Origin: Christensenella sp. UBA1385
GTDB taxonomy: Bacteria > Bacillota > Clostridia > Christensenellales > Aristaeellaceae
Length of the DNA stretch: 43,197 nucleotides
Assembly: GCA_002305755.1 (NCBI GenBank)
Contig: DBQV01000033.1
Span: forward strand, 1-43,197
Direction of reading: 5' to 3'
Below, piece after piece: positions 40,121-43,197 of the stretch. A program made the translations under genes and the position numbers. Position 1 is the first letter of the stretch. Every line of letters starts with the position of its first letter. The notes beneath the pieces were generated by a model. It had not been told where the DNA came from and ran no database searches. It saw only the letters and a list, made by a program, of their open reading frames with translations.

Positions 40121-40474
40121 ATGGCACGCATTAAGAGGGCCGTCAACGCCCATAAGAAACGCCGTAAGTATCTGAAGCTGGCCAAGGGCTACTATGGCAG
40201 CAAGTCCAAGCAGTACCGGGCCGCGAGCGAGCAGGTGAGGCGCTCCCTGCGCTATGCCTACATCGGCCGCAAGCTGCGCAAGCGTGATTTCCGCCGCCTG
40301 TGGATCACGCGCATCAACGCGGCTGCCCGTATGAACGGGCTCAGCTACTCGGTGATGATCAACGGCCTCAAGAAGCAGAATGTGGAAGTGAACCGCAAGA
40401 TGCTGGCTGACCTGGCCGTCAACGACGCGGCGGGCTTCGCCAAGCTGGCGGAGCTGGCCAAGGCTGCGAAGTAA
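40121..40474 (+). CDS. rplT: 50S ribosomal protein L20
   Basis: L20 is needed for early assembly of the large subunit and, in Firmicutes, represses its own operon by acting on the leader RNA. The 117 residues begin MARIKRAVNAHKKRRKYLKL with a basic helix and contain AKGYYGSKSKQYRAASEQV (about 21-39). The rest is the globular domain with RDFRRLWITRINAAARMNG. It is the last gene of its operon, has an aggagg site and is followed by a strong terminator. Confidence 0.97.
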   Translation: MARIKRAVNAHKKRRKYLKLAKGYYGSKSKQYRAASEQVRRSLRYAYIGRKLRKRDFRRLWITRINAAARMNGLSYSVMINGLKKQNVEVNRKMLADLAVNDAAGFAKLAELAKAAK

Positions 40475-40500
40475 GGCTTCGTGGCGGTCATGGCGATTTG

Positions 40501-40538
40501 CAGCACGCTCTCCCTGGGGGAGCGTGCTGTTGTTTTTT
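40501..40538 (+). terminator. Terminator after rplT
   Basis: cagcacgctc (40501-40510) pairs with gagcgtgctg (40520-40529), extended inward by a few pairs, and ttgtttttt (40530-40538) follows. Confidence 0.92.
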
Positions 40539-40573
40539 CACGCAGCTTTGATCTGTGCGGGAGGTAAAGGCAT

Positions 40574-41107
40574 ATGGGCAGCAATATCTGGCATGACATC
40601 AGGCCCGAGCGCATCAGGGAAGAGGATTTTCTGGCCGTGATCGAGATCCCCAAGGGCAGCAAGAACAAATACGAGCTGGACAAGGAGACGGGGGTGCTGA
40701 TGCTTGACCGCATCCTGCACACCTCTACCCATTACCTCGCCAATTACGGCTTCATTCCGCGCACCTACGGCGACGACCGCGACCCGTTGGATGTGCTCGT
40801 GCTGTGCGCGGAGCCAATAGCACCCATGACGCTGGTGCGCTGCTATCCCATCGGGGTGATCCGCATGCTGGATCAATCCCGTATGGATGATAAGATCATC
40901 GCTATCCCTTTCAGCGACCCCAACTATAACAGCTACCAGGATATCAGCGAGCTGCCTTCCCACGTGTTTGAGGAGATGAGCCACTTTTTCCAGGTATACA
41001 AGGCGCTGGAGGGCAAACAGACGGCCGCGGGCGAGGTGCAGGGCCGCGAGGTAGCGGTCGAGGTGATCGTGAAAGCCCGCAACGATTACAGGGCGCTGTT
41101 CGGCTGA
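40574..41107 (+). CDS. ppa: Inorganic pyrophosphatase, family I
   Basis: Ppa hydrolyses pyrophosphate and pulls biosynthetic reactions forward, including ADP-glucose synthesis by GlgC. The 177 residues show FLAVIEIPKGSKNKYELDKE (about 19-38), YGFIPRTYGDDRDPLDVLVL with the metal-binding signature DDRDPLD (about 67-73), and a C-terminal HFFQVYKALEG. Firmicutes commonly use the unrelated manganese family II enzyme or a membrane pump, so a soluble family I enzyme is a useful marker. The start ATG follows gggaggt. It lies after the rplT terminator; no clear promoter was seen in the 35-base gap. Confidence 0.95.
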   Translation: MGSNIWHDIRPERIREEDFLAVIEIPKGSKNKYELDKETGVLMLDRILHTSTHYLANYGFIPRTYGDDRDPLDVLVLCAEPIAPMTLVRCYPIGVIRMLDQSRMDDKIIAIPFSDPNYNSYQDISELPSHVFEEMSHFFQVYKALEGKQTAAGEVQGREVAVEVIVKARNDYRALFG

Positions 41108-41136
41108 CCCTTTTGTTTCTTCTTTCCGAAGTTCTG

Positions 41137-41164
41137 TTTTTTCAATGCGCCGCGCGGGTATACT
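41137..41164 (+). promoter_or_regulatory. Possible promoter of the haem-protein pair
   Basis: TATACT (41159-41164) lies about 54 bases before the lipoprotein start. The -35 is poor (T-rich at 41137-41142, 16 bases away). Confidence 0.4.
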
Positions 41165-41217
41165 TCCTGCGAAGGGTAGCAGTAAGATACCGAATCGCTG
41201 CCCGACAGGGAGTAAAC

Positions 41218-41622
41218 ATGATGAAGAAGAAATGGCTGATCTTGGCCCTGCTGACAGTCGCCGCGTTGGCGATGACCGGCTGCGCGCAGCAGCAACAGCC
41301 CGCCGCGGACGCGCAGGCCACCGCCGCGCAGACTGCCGAAGCGTCGGTCGAGCCCGCGGCCGCTGCGGAGGAAACCAAGGCTGAGGAGCTGGAGCTGACG
41401 CTTGAAGAGCTGAAAGGGTACAACGGAAAGGATGGCGCCCGCGCCTATGTGGCGGTGGACGGCGTCATCTACGACGTGACCGACAGCGCAGCATGGAAAA
41501 ACGGCGCGCACAATGGCTTTGAGGCTGGTCAGGACCTGACCGAGGCCATCAAGAGCAAATCCCCCCACGGTGTCGCAAAACTGGGCAACGTGCCCGTGGT
41601 CGGCAAGCTGAAGGCGGAGTAA
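41218..41622 (+). CDS. Lipoprotein with cytochrome b5-like haem-binding domain
   Basis: The 134-residue product has a lipoprotein signal with lipobox MTGC (Cys22), so it is anchored on the outer face of the membrane. An Ala/Gln/Glu-rich linker (about 23-57) leads to a cytochrome b5-like domain: LTLEELKGYNGKDGARAYVA, VDGVIYDVTDSAAWKNGAHN, AGQDLTEAIKSKSPHGVAKL. The family binds haem or a steroid; the histidines in GAHNGF and SPHGV are candidate ligands, but the classic HPGG motif is missing. ATG 41218 or the next codon, ATG 41221, may be used (site cagggag). Next to a predicted di-haem membrane protein, it probably passes electrons across the surface. Confidence 0.85.
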   Translation: MMKKKWLILALLTVAALAMTGCAQQQQPAADAQATAAQTAEASVEPAAAAEETKAEELELTLEELKGYNGKDGARAYVAVDGVIYDVTDSAAWKNGAHNGFEAGQDLTEAIKSKSPHGVAKLGNVPVVGKLKAE

Positions 41623-41636
41623 AGTCGGACCTCTTG

Positions 41637-41666
41637 CCGTCCGTGCGAAGGCGCGGACGGTTTTTT
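41637..41666 (+). terminator. Terminator between the two haem-protein genes
   Basis: ccgtccgtgc pairs with gcgcggacgg (41637-41646 with 41651-41660, one mismatch) around gaag and is followed by T6 (41661-41666). The next gene starts 26 bases later without a clear promoter, so readthrough is likely. Confidence 0.8.
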
Positions 41667-41691
41667 CAACAGATTATTTGGGAGAAACGCC

Positions 41692-42090
41692 ATGCTGTAT
41701 GAAATCCTGGGCATTCTGATGATTGTGCTGCTGGTCGCGATCACCTCGCCCTACTGGCTGCGCACGCTGAACCGGCTCACCGTCAAGACAAAGGACAAGC
41801 GGTTTTTCCAGCTGCTACGCTTTATGCGCTCGCTGCACAAGCCGCTGGGCCTGAGCCTTGCGCTGATCGCCATCCTGCACGGCTACCTGGCCTGGGGCAG
41901 CCTGCGGCCCCACACGGGCATGCTGGCCTTCCTCGGCTTTGCTGTAACGGCGACGCTGGGCGGGATCTACTACAAGACTAAGAACAAGAAGGTGTTCCGC
42001 GCGCATAAGACCATGGCGGCCGTCAGCATCGGCCTTCTCTTGCTGCATCTCCTGTGGCCGGGCGCCCTCTGGTATCTGTTCGGTATTTGA
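41692..42090 (+). CDS. Small membrane protein with two H-x13-H helices, likely di-haem cytochrome b
   Basis: The 132-residue protein has four hydrophobic helices (about 3-20, 50-67, 76-93, 107-130). Two of them carry a histidine pair with exactly 13 residues between: His49/His63 and His105/His119. This is the spacing that holds two stacked b-haems in bc1-type cytochrome b, where each haem is held by one histidine from each helix. Short loops rich in Lys (KTKDKRFF, YKTKNKKVFR) face the inside. I do not recognise a named family. It follows a cytochrome b5-like lipoprotein by 69 bases and has a gggag ribosome site. Electron transfer across the membrane is inferred, not shown. Confidence 0.75.
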   Translation: MLYEILGILMIVLLVAITSPYWLRTLNRLTVKTKDKRFFQLLRFMRSLHKPLGLSLALIAILHGYLAWGSLRPHTGMLAFLGFAVTATLGGIYYKTKNKKVFRAHKTMAAVSIGLLLLHLLWPGALWYLFGI

Positions 42091-42235
42091 GCTAAGCGGC
42101 AAGCCGTTCTTTCGAAACATTCTGAAAGGGCGGTTTGCTGTCAGTGGCTCACAGAAAGTCAGCCGCGCGGTCCTGCCGGGTGAGCACCTTATATTAAAGG
42201 GATGTAACAAAAGTCCCAACTCTTGCATATGGCGC

Positions 42236-42290
42236 AAAAAAAGCTACTCACATTCGCCGTGTTTTATGGCAAAATGCGAGTAGCTTTCCT
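42236..42290. terminator. Bidirectional hairpin terminator
   Basis: aaagctactc (42240-42249) pairs with gagtagcttt (42278-42287), extended by acatt/aatgc and cgcc/ggc. A run of A on the left gives T7 on the minus strand; ctttccttta lies on the right. It is placed where a minus-strand remnant ends (stop at 42326) and some 150 bases after the plus-strand di-haem gene. Confidence 0.75.
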
Positions 42291-42325
42291 TTATCTGTTA
42301 AATTCTCTGAGCAGAACAGCTTCTG

Positions 42326-42520
42326 TTACAGGCCCTTTCGATCGACCTGGCACAAGCGAAAAAGTCCTTCATCTATCTGTGCATCAAGGTCCTGCTGCGC
42401 TCTCTGGAAGCATTCATAACGCCTGATCGCTGTGGACCATGGGGCAGACTTGTTTCAGCATTCCGGGCAGGATATCCATATTTTGCAGGCATTGAAGCGC
42501 TCCTGGCAAGGCGGGACGGG
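42326..42520 (-). pseudogene. Frameshifted gene remnant, unknown family
   Basis: Two minus-strand frames look protein-like and join across one frameshift. The first reads LPGALQCLQNMDILPG then MLKQVCPMVHSDQAL and stops at 42414. The second reads ECFQRAQQDLDAQIDEGL then FRLCQVDRKGL and stops with TAA at 42326. Dropping one base near 42417 joins them into about 65 residues. There is no plausible start codon with a ribosome site, so it is probably the C-terminal rest of a lost gene, perhaps of a mobile element. It is followed by the hairpin at 42236-42290. Family unknown. Confidence 0.35.
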
Positions 42521-42524
42521 CAGC

Positions 42525-42555
42525 AAAAGCCCCCGCAGCTTATCGCGGCGGGGGC
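42525..42555 (-). terminator. Terminator after nifJ
   Basis: On the minus strand gcccccgc (42555-42548) pairs with gcgggggc (42536-42529), followed by TTTT (42528-42525). It lies 30 bases after the nifJ stop codon. Confidence 0.85.
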
Positions 42556-42584
42556 CGGAGATGCTATGGCCTTCAGGCGCTGCC

Positions 42585-43197
42585 TCAGTCGGCGGCGGCC
42601 ATCTTCTTCAGGCGGCTCAGACGCTCGGCGGCGTCCTTCTCGGCCTGGGCGAAGAGGGTGTCGGCCACGGTGGGGAAGGAGTTCACGAGGCTGGTGTAGC
42701 GCACTTCGCCGCGGATGAAATCCTGATAGCTCTCGGTGGGATCCTTGCTGTCGACGGTCAGCGGGTTCTTGCCTTCCTCGGCCAGCGCGGGGTTGAAGCG
42801 GTACAGCGGCCAGTAACCGGCGGCAACGGCCTTGCGGATCTCGGCCTGCGAGAAGCTCATGTTGATGCCGTGGTTGATGCAGGGGCTGTAGGCGATGATG
42901 AGGGAGGGGCCGTTGTAGGCTTCCGCCTCGTTGAAGGCCTTGAGCACCTGGTTGTAGTCGGCGGACATGGACACATGGGCGACATACACATAGCCGTAGC
43001 TCATGGCCATCATGCCCAGATTCTTCTTGCGGGTGCGCTTGCCGGCCGCGGCAAACTTGGCCACGGAGCCGGTGGGCGTGGACTTGCTGGCCTGGCCGCC
43101 GGTATTGGAATAGACCTCGGTATCGAACACCAGGACGTTGACGTTCAGGCCGGAAGCCAGGACGTGGTCCAGACCGCCGTAGCCGATGTCATAGGCC
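42585..43197 (-). CDS. nifJ: Pyruvate:ferredoxin (flavodoxin) oxidoreductase, C-terminal part
   Basis: This enzyme oxidises pyruvate to acetyl-CoA and CO2 and reduces ferredoxin or flavodoxin, the main pyruvate route in strict anaerobes. Only the last 204 or so residues are in the window; the gene continues past the right edge. The frame enters as AYDIGYGGLDHVLASG, part of the thiamine-diphosphate domain, then VFDTEVYSNTGGQASKSTP, the diagnostic MSYGYVYVAHVSM, and IIAYSPCINHGINM with a cysteine of the iron-sulfur site. It ends RLSRLKKMAAAD. The single-chain form of nearly 1200 residues is expected. A strong terminator follows. Confidence 0.96.
   Translation of the reverse strand, partial: AYDIGYGGLDHVLASGLNVNVLVFDTEVYSNTGGQASKSTPTGSVAKFAAAGKRTRKKNLGMMAMSYGYVYVAHVSMSADYNQVLKAFNEAEAYNGPSLIIAYSPCINHGINMSFSQAEIRKAVAAGYWPLYRFNPALAEEGKNPLTVDSKDPTESYQDFIRGEVRYTSLVNSFPTVADTLFAQAEKDAAERLSRLKKMAAAD

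Larger units (their letters stand above)
42091..42584. other. 494-base gap holding terminators and gene debris
   Basis: No intact gene is seen. The gap contains a two-way hairpin (42236-42290), a broken minus-strand reading frame (42326-42520) and the nifJ terminator (42525-42555). The left half (42091-42235) shows nothing I can name. The middle is visibly richer in A/T than the flanking genes, which suggests acquired and decaying DNA. Confidence 0.6.

Noticed and set aside
42223..42426. A 67-codon plus-strand open frame in the gap before nifJ
   Set aside because: It runs through the two-way terminator hairpin and lacks a ribosome site; the minus-strand remnant explains the open sequence better.
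42398..42498. A small minus-strand ORF starting MPAKYGYPARNAETS with an aggag site before it
   Set aside because: The ribosome site is decent, but the product is short and uninformative, and it overlaps the two frames that look like a frameshifted remnant.
1..43197. CRISPR arrays, tRNA or rRNA genes, intact insertion sequences, prophage
   Set aside because: No regularly spaced repeats, no recognisable tRNA cloverleaf and no transposase or integrase motif were found by reading both strands; a covariance search was not possible.

Overview
The window is a G+C-rich chromosomal segment from an anaerobic, gut-type Firmicute of the class Clostridia. Four things point there: the paired GlgC/GlgD subunits of a glgBCDA glycogen operon, a zinc-type L33 protein, an infC-rpmI-rplT operon behind a terminator-type leader, and pyruvate:ferredoxin oxidoreductase together with ATP-dependent PEP carboxykinase. 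No phage, CRISPR array, intact insertion sequence, rRNA or tRNA was seen. Strong GC bias at third codon positions produces many long antisense open frames, which were left out.

Layout. Positions 1-2528 hold a translation/transcription block: the tuf 3' end, rpmG, secE, nusG, rplK and rplA. The usual rplJ-rplL do not follow. Positions 2754-4036 hold a secreted ComEC-type metallo-beta-lactamase protein and a RidA protein. A complete glycogen-synthesis operon, glgB-glgC-glgD-glgA, runs on the minus strand (10130-4107). Its GlgA carries a histone-like Lys/Ala/Pro tail. A flavodoxin with a palindromic operator follows. Next is a minus-strand cassette (19972-10945) of a substrate-binding protein, two permeases and two ATPases of the peptide/nickel family, with a cytosolic GH38 alpha-mannosidase. 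At 20279-25250 on the plus strand lie a membrane-anchored metallophosphoesterase-like protein with a degraded metal site, ppk1, cysS and a ComEA-like protein. A five-gene minus-strand operon (31193-25231) encodes two uncharacterised proteins, an ABC exporter, a beta-CASP nuclease and a transglutaminase-fold protein.

A TPP riboswitch with a clear terminator controls the thiamine transporter subunit thiT (31493-32068). After it come pckA, radC, a DUF218 protein, L-asparaginase, a flippase-like membrane protein and pyruvate kinase. The infC-rpmI-rplT operon has a textbook promoter and leader terminator, and infC appears to start at AUC. Family I pyrophosphatase, a cytochrome-b5-like lipoprotein and a small membrane protein with two H-x13-H helices follow. 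The window ends with a decayed gene remnant and the C-terminal part of nifJ.

Themes. PckA, pyruvate kinase and NifJ sit around PEP/pyruvate, and the glg operon stores surplus glucose. The mannosidase transporter and ThiT scavenge glycans and vitamin B1. Ppk1, the pyrophosphatase and the odd phosphoesterase concern poly- and pyrophosphate. The least expected candidate is the two-gene haem module at 41218-42090, a lipoprotein plus a predicted di-haem membrane cytochrome. Most promoters here carry an extended -10 element (TGn before TATANT).
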